Of a stretch of DNA of 64,000 nt, positions 1 to 9,149 are shown in pieces. Every line of letters begins with the position of its first letter. Within the stretch, counting starts at the first letter, position 1. The DNA comes from CAXXOZ01 sp963676435 (lineage in GTDB: Bacteria > Bacillota > Clostridia > Lachnospirales > Lachnospiraceae). Both the position numbers and the translations under genes were made by a program. Location of the stretch: NCBI GenBank assembly GCA_963676435.2, contig CAXXOZ010000018.1:248001-312000 (forward strand), read 5' to 3'. The notes beneath the pieces were generated by a model. That model was not told where the DNA came from and ran no database searches. It worked only from the letters and a program-made list of their open reading frames with translations.

Positions 1-120
1 GAGTATTTTTATAGAACTTGTTTATTTTGTTTTAAAAAAGAATATTTAAAGTTGCTTGCAGTAGGTTTTACATTTCTAAGTCCGTTGTTTAAAGTTTATA
101 TAAGAAAAACCTTAAAATAA
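1..120 (+). CDS. C-terminal end of an upstream gene (partial), probably polysaccharide biosynthesis
   Basis: The first 120 bases are open in frame 1 and end in TAA at 118-120, giving 39 residues of a C-terminus cut by the window edge. The tail is basic with a hydrophobic stretch (LLAVGFTFLSPLF) followed by a basic end. The next gene starts 16 bases later on the same strand behind a GGGGGA ribosome binding site, so the two are probably co-transcribed. A glycosyltransferase is a guess from context only; the fragment carries no diagnostic motif. Confidence 0.5.
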   Translation, partial: EYFYRTCLFCFKKEYLKLLAVGFTFLSPLFKVYIRKTLK

Positions 121-136
121 TAAATTTGGGGGATTT

Positions 137-1096
137 ATGGAAAAAAAAATAAGTGTAATAATTGCAGCATATAATGTTGAAGAATATTTAATGAAGTGTT
201 TGGAAACAGTCAAAAATCAAACATATAAAAATTTACAGATTATAGTTATAGATGATGGTTCTACAGACTCCACACCACAAATTTGTGACAGTTATAAAGC
301 TGACAATAGATTTGTCATAGTTCACAAAAAAAATGGTGGACTTTCAGCAGCAAGAAATACTGGTCTAGATATTGCAGACGGTGATTACCTGATATTTATA
401 GACGGTGATGATTATATTGAAGAAAATTTATGCGAGGAGTTAGTTGAAAAATCAGAAAAAAACAATTCTGATATGGTGATATTTTCATATTTCAGGGATT
501 ATGGAGACAGAGTAGTTCAATACCATAATGATGGTAAATTGAAAATGATATCTCAAAAAGAGGCTATAAAAGGTCTCGTAAATGATGAGAGAATTAAAAG
601 TATGGTTTGGATGAAGTTTTATAAAAGAGAACTTTTTAAGGATCTTTATTTCAAAGAAAGACATAATTATGAAGATGTTTACATTATGCATCATATTTTT
701 TTTAGAGCAAAAATAATAATGCTTTATAATAAGTCGTTATATTATTATAGATATCGAGAAGATAGTATTTCGAATTTTCAGAGCGAGAAAAATTTAAATC
801 ATCGGTGGGAAAGTCTGCTTTTAAGGTATAAAGATATCAGTGAAACTTATCCTGAATTAGAAGGAGATGTTTTAAAGAAAACTGCATATGCATATGCAGA
901 TATTTATAATTCATTATGTGCAGCAAAACATCCAGATAAAAAAAATATTAAAAGAAAAATTAATATTTTTTATAAAGATAACTCTAAAAAGATTTGCTTA
1001 AAAACAAAAGTGATATTTGATATAGTGAAATTAGCTAAAATATTTAAGATGAATATGACTTTATATATGATTATGAAAAAAATAAATAATAGATAG
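137..1096 (+). CDS. Family 2 glycosyltransferase
   Basis: A 319-residue cytoplasmic or membrane-associated GT-A type glycosyltransferase that would move a sugar from a nucleotide-sugar onto a surface polysaccharide or glycolipid. The N-terminal third carries the family 2 landmarks: SVIIAAYN at 6-13, IDDGSTD at 38-44, NGGLSAARN at 66-74 and the metal-binding FIDGDD at about 87-92. The C-terminal part is lysine-rich and shows no obvious membrane segment. ATG at 137 follows GGGGGA. It lies between another polysaccharide-type gene end and a DUF4832 gene, so it belongs to the tail of an exopolysaccharide or cell-surface glycan cluster. The acceptor and sugar cannot be told from the sequence. Confidence 0.88.
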   Translation: MEKKISVIIAAYNVEEYLMKCLETVKNQTYKNLQIIVIDDGSTDSTPQICDSYKADNRFVIVHKKNGGLSAARNTGLDIADGDYLIFIDGDDYIEENLCEELVEKSEKNNSDMVIFSYFRDYGDRVVQYHNDGKLKMISQKEAIKGLVNDERIKSMVWMKFYKRELFKDLYFKERHNYEDVYIMHHIFFRAKIIMLYNKSLYYYRYREDSISNFQSEKNLNHRWESLLLRYKDISETYPELEGDVLKKTAYAYADIYNSLCAAKHPDKKNIKRKINIFYKDNSKKICLKTKVIFDIVKLAKIFKMNMTLYMIMKKINNR

Positions 1097-1114
1097 AATC
1101 TCAAGGAGAGTTTT

Positions 1115-2497
1115 TTGGATGAAATAAAAAAGAAAAAACAACTAATTCGAATATTATCTTTAACTGCTTTAATTATCTTTTTAGTAGTAGTTTATTTTGT
1201 GTTCTTTTTTACTGGTTATAAAACGATTACTATGGATGAGAATAACGATTATATTGTAAACCCAGATAGAGGAGCATACTCACAGATTGACACTTCTCAG
1301 GCATCTATAATTAAAGATTATTATAATGGAGAACAAGGCATGGAATTTAGACTTGTTTTAATTGCCTTTGATTTAAATGATTATCCAAATACAGAAATTA
1401 TTCCCGAAGAAAAGATAAACGAATTAAAAAATGCTCTTGATATTGCAAGAGAATATGGAATGGGTGTTATTTTTAGAGCTGGTTATTTTTTCTCTGGAGA
1501 TGAAGAGTATCTTGAACCAGATGAATTTGAGACAGTATGTCTACATGAAAAACAAATAGCAGATGTTATTAATGAATATACCGATGTAGTAGTTTGTGTT
1601 CAAGCTGGTTTTTTAGGACCTTATGGGGAATGGCACTCTAGCATTCATATGGAAGATGAAACAGAGGGGATGAAAAACTACTTATACTTATTGAAAATAA
1701 TGCTTGAAGATATTGATGAAGACATATCTATCAATATAAGAAGACCTCTTTTTATTAGAGAAGCAATTAATGAAGGTATTGATTGTGAAAGAGTGGGTTT
1801 TTTTAATGATGGAATGTTTGGTACAGAAACAGATATTGGTACTTATACAGAAGAAGGATATGACAGGGATGATGAACTTAGGTGGTTAAAGGAAAATATT
1901 AATACACCTTATAATGGTGGAGAGTTTCCTTATGTAACAGAATTTTCTGAGGCAAAAAATGCTATAAAAGAATTAGATAAGATGCAGGTTACATATTTGA
2001 ACCAATATTATAATTATGAGGTCTGGGAAGACTGGTTTAATACTAGTTATTTTGGAGAAAATGCTGCAGACTATATTTACAATCATCTAGGCTATAGATT
2101 AAGCTTTTCAAAGATTAAAATACCTGAATTATTATTAAAACATACTCCTAGTAAGATAAGTGGAGTTATTAGTAATTCAGGATTTGCAAAAACCAGTGAA
2201 TCTTATGATATGTACTTAGCTATCGAATATAATAATGAAATACAATATATTTCAGTTGATTATACATATTCATCAAAAGATGAAATACTTTTTAATACAA
2301 AAATGGAAAATGATTTATTGCCTGAAGATCCAACTGAAAACAGTGTGATTAAAATGGGTATAGTTTTTAGTAAAAGTGAGGATTTGGAAACTAAATATTG
2401 TATAGAGTTTGCGAATGATGAAGTTAATTATATAGAAGGAATAAATTATTTTGTTGAATATATATATGCAGAAAAAAAATGGGAAGTGTTAAACTGA
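1115..2497 (+). CDS. Membrane-anchored DUF4832/DUF4874-type protein
   Basis: A 460-residue protein with one N-terminal membrane anchor (about residues 11-33) and a large outside domain. The segments NPDRGAY near residue 49 and VQAGFLGPYGEWHS near residue 160 match what I know of the DUF4874/DUF4832 pair, a TIM-barrel-like family often found in polysaccharide clusters and thought to act on glycans, though no enzyme activity is established. The start is TTG at 1115, chosen because AAGGAGAG lies at 1103-1110 and the nearby ATG at 1119 reads straight into a stop. It follows the glycosyltransferase by 18 bases, so they are one operon. A terminator overlaps its stop codon. Confidence 0.75.
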   Translation: MDEIKKKKQLIRILSLTALIIFLVVVYFVFFFTGYKTITMDENNDYIVNPDRGAYSQIDTSQASIIKDYYNGEQGMEFRLVLIAFDLNDYPNTEIIPEEKINELKNALDIAREYGMGVIFRAGYFFSGDEEYLEPDEFETVCLHEKQIADVINEYTDVVVCVQAGFLGPYGEWHSSIHMEDETEGMKNYLYLLKIMLEDIDEDISINIRRPLFIREAINEGIDCERVGFFNDGMFGTETDIGTYTEEGYDRDDELRWLKENINTPYNGGEFPYVTEFSEAKNAIKELDKMQVTYLNQYYNYEVWEDWFNTSYFGENAADYIYNHLGYRLSFSKIKIPELLLKHTPSKISGVISNSGFAKTSESYDMYLAIEYNNEIQYISVDYTYSSKDEILFNTKMENDLLPEDPTENSVIKMGIVFSKSEDLETKYCIEFANDEVNYIEGINYFVEYIYAEKKWEVLN

Positions 2498-2509
2498 ATT
2501 AACACTTCC
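2482..2509. terminator. Bidirectional terminator between convergent genes
   Basis: Arms 2482-2492 and 2499-2509 form a perfect 11-bp stem (GGAAGTGTTAA) with a 6-base loop; it overlaps the stop of the plus-strand gene. Read on the minus strand the stem is followed by CCCATTTTTTTTC, a good U-tract, so it serves the PilZ gene well; the plus-strand tract is weaker. Confidence 0.75.
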
Positions 2510-2527
2510 TAAATTATTTATTTGATT

Positions 2528-2884
2528 TTATTCTTCAATTTGGGATTCATAGTCATCAAAGATGAAATCTAGAATTGGTGCCAGGCCAATAAATTCACAT
2601 CCATAGTAGATTAATCCATCATCCTGTTTATCAATTCTTACAATTTTTACAACTGTATAAAGCAGTGAAGTTTCACTTCCTAGTCTGATTTTTGCATTGA
2701 AATAATATTCCATAGGAAGTTCCGCTTTTGAAGTGAAACCAATTCCATGCTTAGAAATGTTATCTACATGTATTGGTGAATCGATATTTTTTATAAAAAC
2801 ATTATCTTGTTTAAATAAATTTGATATATTTAGTGACAAATCAACATCAAGTCTTTTACTACGTCTTTTTTCTGATCCTTGCAT
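2528..2884 (-). CDS. PilZ domain protein (c-di-GMP receptor)
   Basis: A 118-residue stand-alone PilZ domain. Both ligand-binding motifs are present: the arginine cluster RRSKR near residues 7-11 and the (D/N)xSxxG motif in VDNISKHGIGF around residue 41. From family knowledge such proteins bind cyclic di-GMP and control motility, attachment or polysaccharide synthesis. It faces the polysaccharide genes tail to tail and a PAS-GGDEF cyclase that could supply the ligand sits at 55.8 kb in this window. ATG at 2884 is preceded by AAGGGG on the minus strand. Its target is not visible. Confidence 0.85.
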   Translation of the reverse strand: MQGSEKRRSKRLDVDLSLNISNLFKQDNVFIKNIDSPIHVDNISKHGIGFTSKAELPMEYYFNAKIRLGSETSLLYTVVKIVRIDKQDDGLIYYGCEFIGLAPILDFIFDDYESQIEE

Positions 2885-2990
2885 AAGAACCCCTTTCTTA
2901 TGTAAACATAAATCTTATGTTAATAATACATAAATATATTATACAGTATTAATATTTACATTTCAAGTTAATGTTATTATAAGAAAGCAA

Positions 2991-3041
2991 TTGATTTTAT
3001 GAGGTTAATATATTATAATTTATACGGTCAATAATATGACC
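2991..3041 (+). promoter_or_regulatory. Sigma-A promoter for the pur genes, with nearby inverted repeat
   Basis: TTGATT at 2991-2996 and TATAAT at 3014-3019 are separated by exactly 17 bases. Just downstream GGTCA (3026-3030) and TGACC (3037-3041) form a short inverted repeat where transcription should start, a possible operator. I see neither a purine riboswitch nor a recognisable PurR box in this leader. Confidence 0.65.
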
Positions 3042-3066
3042 AAATCAAGAAAGGACTGGTGTATAT

Positions 3067-3774
3067 ATGAAAAAATTAGAAATGTTGTATGAAGGTAAAG
3101 CGAAAAAGGTCTATAAAACAGATCAAGAAGATGTAGTAATAGTTGACTACAAAGATGATGCAACAGCATTTAATGGGGAAAAAAAAGGCACAATAGTGGG
3201 AAAAGGTGTCGTTAACAATAGAATGACTAATTATATGTTTAAGTTACTTGAAGAAGTGGGGATTCCAACACATTTTGTTGAAGAGCTAAGTGATAGAGAA
3301 ACAGCAGTAAAAGAAGTTGAAATTGTACCTCTTGAAGTAATAATTAGAAATATTGCAGCAGGAAGTTTTTCAAAGAAACTAGGAATTGAAGAAGGAAGAA
3401 AGTTGTTAGTCCCAACTTTAGAATTCAGCTATAAAGACGATGATCTTGGAGATCCTATGATTAATGATTATTACGCATTAGCAATTGGAGCAGCGACAAG
3501 AGAAGAAATAGATAAAATTACAGAAATGGCTTTTAAAGTTAATGATTTCTTAATTAAACATTTTCTTGAAGTAGGAATAGAATTAGTTGACTTTAAACTT
3601 GAATTTGGTAGATATAAAGGAGATGTTATCTTAGCTGATGAGATTTCTCCAGATACATGTAGATTATGGGACAGTGAAACTCATGAAAAGCTTGATAAAG
3701 ATAGATTTAGAAGAGACATGGATAATGTTGAAGAAGCTTATGTAGAAGTATACAAAAGATTAGGATTAGTATAA
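3067..3774 (+). CDS. purC: Phosphoribosylaminoimidazole-succinocarboxamide synthase (SAICAR synthetase)
   Basis: A 235-residue cytosolic enzyme of de novo purine synthesis that ligates aspartate to CAIR with ATP. The N-terminus LYEGKAKKVYKT is the family signature, and RNIAAGSFSKKLG, DPMINDYYA and LADEISPDTCRLWD are all in place; the length is the usual one. It opens the gene block purC-purF-purB-purA behind a good sigma-A promoter. Stop and the purF start are only 3 bases apart, so they are translated from one message. Confidence 0.97.
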   Translation: MKKLEMLYEGKAKKVYKTDQEDVVIVDYKDDATAFNGEKKGTIVGKGVVNNRMTNYMFKLLEEVGIPTHFVEELSDRETAVKEVEIVPLEVIIRNIAAGSFSKKLGIEEGRKLLVPTLEFSYKDDDLGDPMINDYYALAIGAATREEIDKITEMAFKVNDFLIKHFLEVGIELVDFKLEFGRYKGDVILADEISPDTCRLWDSETHEKLDKDRFRRDMDNVEEAYVEVYKRLGLV

Positions 3775-3777
3775 GTT

Positions 3778-5220
3778 ATGGAAAAAATTTACGGTACAGT
3801 TGATATTGATGATGATAGACTTCACGAAGAGTGTGGAGTTTTTGGGGCCTATGATTTAGATGGAAATAATGTTGCATCTACAATTTATTATGGTCTTTTT
3901 GCATTGCAACACAGAGGTCAGGAGAGTTGTGGTATAGCAGTAACTGATACTGCTGGTCCAAGAGGTAAAGTTGCTGCCTATAAAGGAATGGGACTTGTAA
4001 ATGAGGTGTTTTCGAATGATATTCTTGACGGCTTAAATGGTAACTTAGGAGTAGGGCATGTGCGCTACTCAACAACAGGAGCCAGTACCAGAGAAAATGC
4101 ACAGCCTCTAGTAATTAATTACGTTAAAGGGACATTATCACTTGCACATAATGGAAATCTTATTAATACAAAAGAACTTAGAGAAGAGTTGGCATATACG
4201 GGGGCTATTTTTCAGACAACGATTGATACTGAAGTTATAGCCTATTATATTGCAAGAGAAAGACTTAACCATTCAAGTGTAGAAGAGGCAGTTGCTTCAG
4301 TTATGTCTAAGATTAAAGGTGCCTATTCGATAGTTCTAAGCAGCCCAAGAAAATTAATTGCAGGAAGAGATCCTTTTGGTTTTAGACCTCTTTGTATAGG
4401 AAAGAGAGATAATACATACATAGTTGCTTCTGAAAACTGTGCTTTAGATACAGTTGGTGCAGAATTTATAAGAGATGTACTTCCAGGAGAAGTAATTACA
4501 ATTGATAAAAATGGTCTTCATTCAAATACAAGTATGTGTCCTGAAAAGGAAAAACAGGCAAGATGTGTTTTTGAATACATTTACTTTGCAAGACCTGATA
4601 CAACAATAGATGGTGTTTCTGTATATGAATCAAGAATAAAAGCTGGAAGATTTCTTGCTAAGGATCATCCAGTAGAGGCGGATTTTGTAGTTGGTGTACC
4701 TGATTCAGGGAATGCAGCAGCTCTTGGTTTTTCGCTGGAATCAGGAATTCCTTTTGCACAGGCTTTTGTTAAAAACAGCTATGTAGGTAGAACATTTATT
4801 AAACCTTCACAAAATAACAGGGAAAGCGGAGTAAATGTAAAACTTAATGTTTTAAAAGAAGTTGTTAAAGGTAAAAAAGTAGTAATGGTAGACGATTCTA
4901 TCGTAAGAGGAACTACATGTGGAAGAATTGTAAGAATGCTTAAAAAAGCAGGGGCTAAAGAAGTACATGTAAGAATAAGTTCACCAGAATTTTTATATGA
5001 GTGTTTCTTTGGAACAGATGTTCCAAATAGAAAACAGCTTATAGCTTTTGAAAGAACATTAGCTGAAATTACAGAAAAAATCGGTGCGGATTCTTTAGGA
5101 TATCTAAGTACAGAGAGACTAAAACAAACAGTAGATGGACTTCCTATATGTAATGGATGTTTCACTGGAAATTATCCAATGGATGTTTCGAAAGAGTGTG
5201 CGCAAGAAATAGAGAAATAA
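3778..5220 (+). CDS. purF: Amidophosphoribosyltransferase
   Basis: A 480-residue enzyme for the first committed purine step: PRPP plus glutamine gives phosphoribosylamine. The class II glutamine amidotransferase domain begins at Cys19 in EECGVFG, so an 18-residue propeptide is expected to be removed, as in Bacillus-type PurF. The C-terminal half carries the PRPP loop VVMVDDSIVRGTT near residue 365. Cysteines in QARCVFEY, LYECFFG and PICNGC match the [4Fe-4S] ligands of the oxygen-labile Bacillus-type enzyme. The ribosome binding site is weak; it lies 3 bases after purC, so coupling is likely. Confidence 0.97.
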   Translation: MEKIYGTVDIDDDRLHEECGVFGAYDLDGNNVASTIYYGLFALQHRGQESCGIAVTDTAGPRGKVAAYKGMGLVNEVFSNDILDGLNGNLGVGHVRYSTTGASTRENAQPLVINYVKGTLSLAHNGNLINTKELREELAYTGAIFQTTIDTEVIAYYIARERLNHSSVEEAVASVMSKIKGAYSIVLSSPRKLIAGRDPFGFRPLCIGKRDNTYIVASENCALDTVGAEFIRDVLPGEVITIDKNGLHSNTSMCPEKEKQARCVFEYIYFARPDTTIDGVSVYESRIKAGRFLAKDHPVEADFVVGVPDSGNAAALGFSLESGIPFAQAFVKNSYVGRTFIKPSQNNRESGVNVKLNVLKEVVKGKKVVMVDDSIVRGTTCGRIVRMLKKAGAKEVHVRISSPEFLYECFFGTDVPNRKQLIAFERTLAEITEKIGADSLGYLSTERLKQTVDGLPICNGCFTGNYPMDVSKECAQEIEK

Positions 5221-5238
5221 AAATTAAGGAGTGTAAAT

Positions 5239-6669
5239 ATGCAGGATAAATACAATAGTCCTTTGTCTGAAAGATATGCAAGTAAAGAAATGCAGTATAT
5301 ATTTTCACCAGATAAAAAGTTTAAAACATGGAGAAGATTATGGATTGCACTTGCAGAAGCAGAAAAAGAACTTGGCTTGAACATTACTAATACTCAGATA
5401 GATGAATTAAAGGCAAACAAAGATGATATTAATTTTGAGGTGGCAAAACAAAGAGAAGCATTGGTAAGACATGATGTAATGTCACATGTATTTGCATATG
5501 GCGAACAATGTCCAGAAGCAAAAGGAATTATACATTTAGGAGCCACATCATGTTATGTGGGTGATAACACTGACCTCATAATAATGAAAGAAGGACTTTT
5601 GCTCTTAAAGCAAAAAATTGTAAATGTATTAAATCTTTTAGCAAAGTTTGCAGATGAATATAAAGATCTTCCTACTTTAGGCTTTACGCATTTTCAGCCA
5701 GCTCAACCAACTACAGTTGGTAAAAGAGCAACACTTTGGATGATGGAATTAAAACTTGATTTAGAAGATTTAGACTATGTAATAGATGGTATGATGCTAC
5801 TTGGTTCAAAAGGGACAACTGGGACACAAGCTAGTTTTATGGAACTTTTTGATGGAGATATTGAAAAAGTTAAAGAGCTTGATAGGCTTATAGCTGAAAA
5901 AATGGGATATAAAGATTGTTATCCTGTATCAGGTCAGACATATTCAAGAAAAATTGATACAAGAGTCTTAAATGTATTAGCAGGTATTGCTTCAAGTGCA
6001 CACAAATTCTCAAATGATATTAGGTTACTACAACACTTAAAAGAAATAGAAGAACCTTTTGAAAAAAATCAGATTGGGTCATCTGCTATGGCATATAAAA
6101 GAAATCCAATGAGAAGTGAAAGAATCGCTTCTTTGGCAAATTATGTTATATGTGATGCATTAAATCCAGCAATAACTTCATCTACCCAATGGTTCGAGAG
6201 AACACTTGATGATTCAGCAAATAAGAGAATATCTGTTCCAGAGGCATTTTTATCAGTAGACGGTATTTTAGATTTGTATTTAAATATTGTAGATGGAATA
6301 GTTGTTTATCCAAAAGTTATTGAAAAACATCTTATGGCAGAGCTACCATTTATGGCAACAGAAAATATAATGATGGATGCAGTAAAAGCAGGTGGTGATC
6401 GTCAGGAATTACATGAAAAAATAAGAGAATTGTCAATGGAAGCAGGTAAAACTGTAAAAGAAAAAGGGCTTGATAATAATCTTTTAGAATTGATTGCAGC
6501 AGATCCTTCATTTAACTTAACAATAGAAGAGTTAAATAAAACAATGGATCCTTCAAAGTATGTTGGAAGATCCAGTAGTCAAGTTGATGAGTTTATAAAA
6601 GATATTATAAATCCTATAATAGAAGAAAATAAAGAAATGCTTGGAATGACAGCAGATATTAAAGTATAA
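5239..6669 (+). CDS. purB: Adenylosuccinate lyase
   Basis: A 476-residue member of the fumarase/aspartase superfamily that works twice in purine synthesis: it splits SAICAR to AICAR and adenylosuccinate to AMP, releasing fumarate. The superfamily signature GSSAMAYKRNP is present near residue 280, and GATSCYVGDN and THFQPAQPTT supply the other active-site segments. Start ATG 5239 follows TTAAGGAG. It is followed by a 126-base structured spacer and then purA. Confidence 0.96.
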   Translation: MQDKYNSPLSERYASKEMQYIFSPDKKFKTWRRLWIALAEAEKELGLNITNTQIDELKANKDDINFEVAKQREALVRHDVMSHVFAYGEQCPEAKGIIHLGATSCYVGDNTDLIIMKEGLLLLKQKIVNVLNLLAKFADEYKDLPTLGFTHFQPAQPTTVGKRATLWMMELKLDLEDLDYVIDGMMLLGSKGTTGTQASFMELFDGDIEKVKELDRLIAEKMGYKDCYPVSGQTYSRKIDTRVLNVLAGIASSAHKFSNDIRLLQHLKEIEEPFEKNQIGSSAMAYKRNPMRSERIASLANYVICDALNPAITSSTQWFERTLDDSANKRISVPEAFLSVDGILDLYLNIVDGIVVYPKVIEKHLMAELPFMATENIMMDAVKAGGDRQELHEKIRELSMEAGKTVKEKGLDNNLLELIAADPSFNLTIEELNKTMDPSKYVGRSSSQVDEFIKDIINPIIEENKEMLGMTADIKV

Positions 6670-6795
6670 GAAGTAACTTGCAGTATACCATATTAAATGT
6701 TATTATGGGGACTGTGGGTTATTCCCATATAAACTCCACTGTTTTGATGAACGTGGAGTAATAGACACGAGGTGTTTTAAGGAGGAACAAAAAGA
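6670..6795 (+). promoter_or_regulatory. Structured spacer between purB and purA
   Basis: Three short inverted repeats sit in a row: TGGG-TTATT-CCCA, ACTCCAC with GTGGAGT, and ACAC-GAG-GTGT, followed by the purA ribosome binding site AAGGAGGAAC. No U-tract follows any of them. It does not match a riboswitch I know; it may set the purA level or be a processing site. Confidence 0.35.
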
Positions 6796-7980
6796 ATGGT
6801 AAGAGCTATAGTAGGAGCTAACTGGGGTGACGAAGGCAAAGGTAAAATAACAGATATGCTTGGGGAAAGTTCTGATATGATTATCAGATTTCAAGGGGGA
6901 AGCAATGCAGGTCACACTATAATTAACAATTACGGTAAATTTGCACTACATTTGCTACCGTCAGGCGTATTCCATAGTCATATTACAAATATAATAGGAA
7001 ATGGAGTGGCACTAAATATTCCTTTTTTTATCGATGAAATTAATGAAGTGACAAAAAGAGGAGTACCAAAACCAAACCTATTGGTTTCTGACAGAGCACA
7101 AATTGTTATGCCATACCACATTCTTTTTGATGGTTATGAAGAAGAGCGTTTAGCAGGAAAATCATTCGGATCCACAAAATCCGGAATAGCACCTTTTTAT
7201 TCAGATAAATATGCAAAGATAGGTTTTCAGGTTGCTGAATTATTTGATGAAGCATATTTAAAAGATAAGATTGACAGAGTATGTGAAATTAAAAATGTTT
7301 TACTTGAACATTTATATAAAAAGCCATTAATTGACAAGGAAGAATTATTTAATACATTAATGGAATACAAGAAAATGATTGAACCGTATGTAGCGGATAC
7401 TGCAAAAGTAATAAGAGAAGCTGTATGTGAAGGAAAAAATTTATTATTAGAAGGACAGTTAGGTTCTTTAAAAGATCCAGATTTTGGTATATATCCTATG
7501 GTAACTTCATCTTCAACTTTAGCAGCATATGGAGCAATCGGAGCAGGAATACCACCATATGAAATAAAAAGTATACTTGCAGTTGTTAAATCATATTCAA
7601 GTGCCGTTGGCGCAGGTGAGTTTGTTAGCGAAATTCACGGCGAAGAAGCTGATGAGCTTAGAAAGCGTGGCGGAGATGGTGGAGAATTTGGTGCTACAAC
7701 AGGAAGACCTAGAAGAATGGGATGGTTTGACGCTGTTGCATCTCGTTACGGATGTAAAGTTCAGGGAGCCACAGAAGTAGCTCTTACTGTACTAGATGTT
7801 CTTGGTTATTTAGAAGAACTTCCAATTTGTGTTGGATATGAAATAGATGGAAAAATTACAAAAGATTTTCCAAATACAATTGAGCTTGCAAAGGCAAAAC
7901 CAGTATATAAGATGATGCCTGGATGGAAACAGGATATTAGAGGAATTAAAAATTATAGTGATCTTCCAAAAGAGTGGTAG
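6796..7980 (+). CDS. purA: Adenylosuccinate synthetase, 3' end frameshifted
   Basis: As read, a 394-residue protein; the family is about 425-430 residues. It makes adenylosuccinate from IMP, aspartate and GTP. The P-loop-like GDEGKGK near residue 11, NAGHT and GATTGRPRRMGW are intact. The frame stops at TAG 7978-7980, but the missing C-terminus is encoded directly afterwards in another frame at 7979-8074, including the NGPERDE stretch corresponding to the GTP-contacting end of the family. One extra G near 7976-7977 explains this (GAGTGGTAG against an expected GAGTGTAGA). Either a sequencing or assembly error or a true disabling mutation; error is likelier because the gene is otherwise perfect. 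Confidence 0.92.
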   Translation: MVRAIVGANWGDEGKGKITDMLGESSDMIIRFQGGSNAGHTIINNYGKFALHLLPSGVFHSHITNIIGNGVALNIPFFIDEINEVTKRGVPKPNLLVSDRAQIVMPYHILFDGYEEERLAGKSFGSTKSGIAPFYSDKYAKIGFQVAELFDEAYLKDKIDRVCEIKNVLLEHLYKKPLIDKEELFNTLMEYKKMIEPYVADTAKVIREAVCEGKNLLLEGQLGSLKDPDFGIYPMVTSSSTLAAYGAIGAGIPPYEIKSILAVVKSYSSAVGAGEFVSEIHGEEADELRKRGGDGGEFGATTGRPRRMGWFDAVASRYGCKVQGATEVALTVLDVLGYLEELPICVGYEIDGKITKDFPNTIELAKAKPVYKMMPGWKQDIRGIKNYSDLPKEW

Positions 7981-8074
7981 AGATTATATTGAATACATTG
8001 AAGAAGAATTAGAAGTTCCTATAACTATGGTTTCAAATGGTCCAGAAAGAGATGAAATTATTTATAAGAAATAA
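7979..8074 (+). pseudogene. purA: Out-of-frame last 31 codons of purA
   Basis: Reading from AGA at 7979 gives RDYIEYIEEELEVPITMVSN followed by GPERDEIIYKK and a TAA at 8072-8074. This is the standard C-terminal segment of adenylosuccinate synthetase; joined to the upstream frame it restores about 426 residues. There is no start codon or ribosome binding site for separate translation. Confidence 0.85.
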
Positions 8075-8086
8075 TGGAGAATTGAA

Positions 8087-8512
8087 ATGAATGAATATTC
8101 TTTTGAGGAAATAAATTTAAATCAGGAAGAAAGTTTTTCGGTTAGTGTTACTGAAGAAATGATGAATAAATTTCTTGATATAACAGGGGATATAAATCCT
8201 CTTCATACGGACATAGAGTTTGCCAAATCAAAAGGATATAATAATAAAGTCGTTTATGGAATGCTTACATCATCATTTCTATCAACTTTAGCAGGAGTAT
8301 ATTTGCCAGGTAAAAACAGTTTAATTCAAAGTGTAGAAACTTTGTTTAAAAAACCTGTATTTCCAGGGGATACACTTTTAATAAAGGGACAAGTAGTAGA
8401 AAAGTTTGATAATATTAATAGAATAACTGTTAAGGTAACAATAACTAACGACAGAAATGAAAAAGTATGCAGGGGTACTATGCAGATAGGAGTTTTAAAT
8501 GGAATTCTCTAA
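8087..8512 (+). CDS. MaoC-like (R)-specific hydratase/dehydratase
   Basis: A 141-residue single hot-dog domain. The hydratase catalytic pair sits in GDINPLHTD (Asp and His with the Asn-Pro between them), and FPGDTLLIKGQV is the usual later strand. Such proteins hydrate or dehydrate 3-hydroxyacyl-CoA thioesters; the substrate here is unknown. ATG at 8087 follows TGGAGA. Its last 14 bases overlap the start of deoC, so the two are translationally coupled, though no metabolic link is obvious. Confidence 0.8.
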   Translation: MNEYSFEEINLNQEESFSVSVTEEMMNKFLDITGDINPLHTDIEFAKSKGYNNKVVYGMLTSSFLSTLAGVYLPGKNSLIQSVETLFKKPVFPGDTLLIKGQVVEKFDNINRITVKVTITNDRNEKVCRGTMQIGVLNGIL

Positions 8513-9149
8513 ATACTTTGATCACACAATTTTAAGTCCAGATGCATCAAAAAGTCAGGTTGAAAAAATTTGTAAGGAAGCAATAGAATATAACTTTGCT
8601 TCAGTGTGTGTGAATAGCTACAGGACAAAAATGGTTTCTGATATTTTAAAGAAATCAGATGTTTTAACCTGTACAGTAATAGGATTTCCTTTAGGTGCTC
8701 AAACTACAGAAATTAAAGTTTGTGAAACTAAAAAAGCAATTGAAGATGGCGCTGATGAAATAGATATGGTTATAAATATAGGGGCGATAAAAGATTGTGA
8801 TTGGGAAATTGTAAAACAAGACATAAAAAGTGTTAAAAATGCTTGCGATAAGATAATTTTAAAAGTTATAATAGAAACTTGTCTTTTGTCTGATGAAGAA
8901 AAGGAGCAAGCCTGTCTGGTTTCTATGGAAGCAGGAGCGGACTTTTTAAAAACTTCTACAGGATTTTCAAAAGAAGGTGCCAAGAAAAATGATATAGAAC
9001 TCTTTAAAAGAGTTTTAGGAGATAAAGCAAAAATAAAAGCCTCTGGTGGTATCAGAGACTATAAGAAAGCTTGTGAAATGATAGAAGTAGGAGCAGATAG
9101 ACTCGGAACTTCTGCAACAATAGATATTATTTCTTCTTCACAAGTTTAA
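8499..9149 (+). CDS. deoC: Deoxyribose-phosphate aldolase
   Basis: A 216-residue class I aldolase of deoxynucleoside salvage: 2-deoxyribose 5-phosphate gives acetaldehyde and glyceraldehyde 3-phosphate. The Schiff-base lysine is K151 in DFLKTSTGF, with the partner lysine at 180 (KIKASGGIRD) and the conserved Asp near 89 (DEIDMVINIG). Length is normal. It starts inside the end of the MaoC-like gene and converges with a small membrane-protein gene that overlaps its 3' end by about 23 bases. Confidence 0.96.
   Translation: MEFSKYFDHTILSPDASKSQVEKICKEAIEYNFASVCVNSYRTKMVSDILKKSDVLTCTVIGFPLGAQTTEIKVCETKKAIEDGADEIDMVINIGAIKDCDWEIVKQDIKSVKNACDKIILKVIIETCLLSDEEKEQACLVSMEAGADFLKTSTGFSKEGAKKNDIELFKRVLGDKAKIKASGGIRDYKKACEMIEVGADRLGTSATIDIISSSQV

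Noticed and set aside
2885..3066. Purine riboswitch before purC
   Set aside because: No three-way-junction core motifs could be found; only a short GGTCA/TGACC repeat is present.
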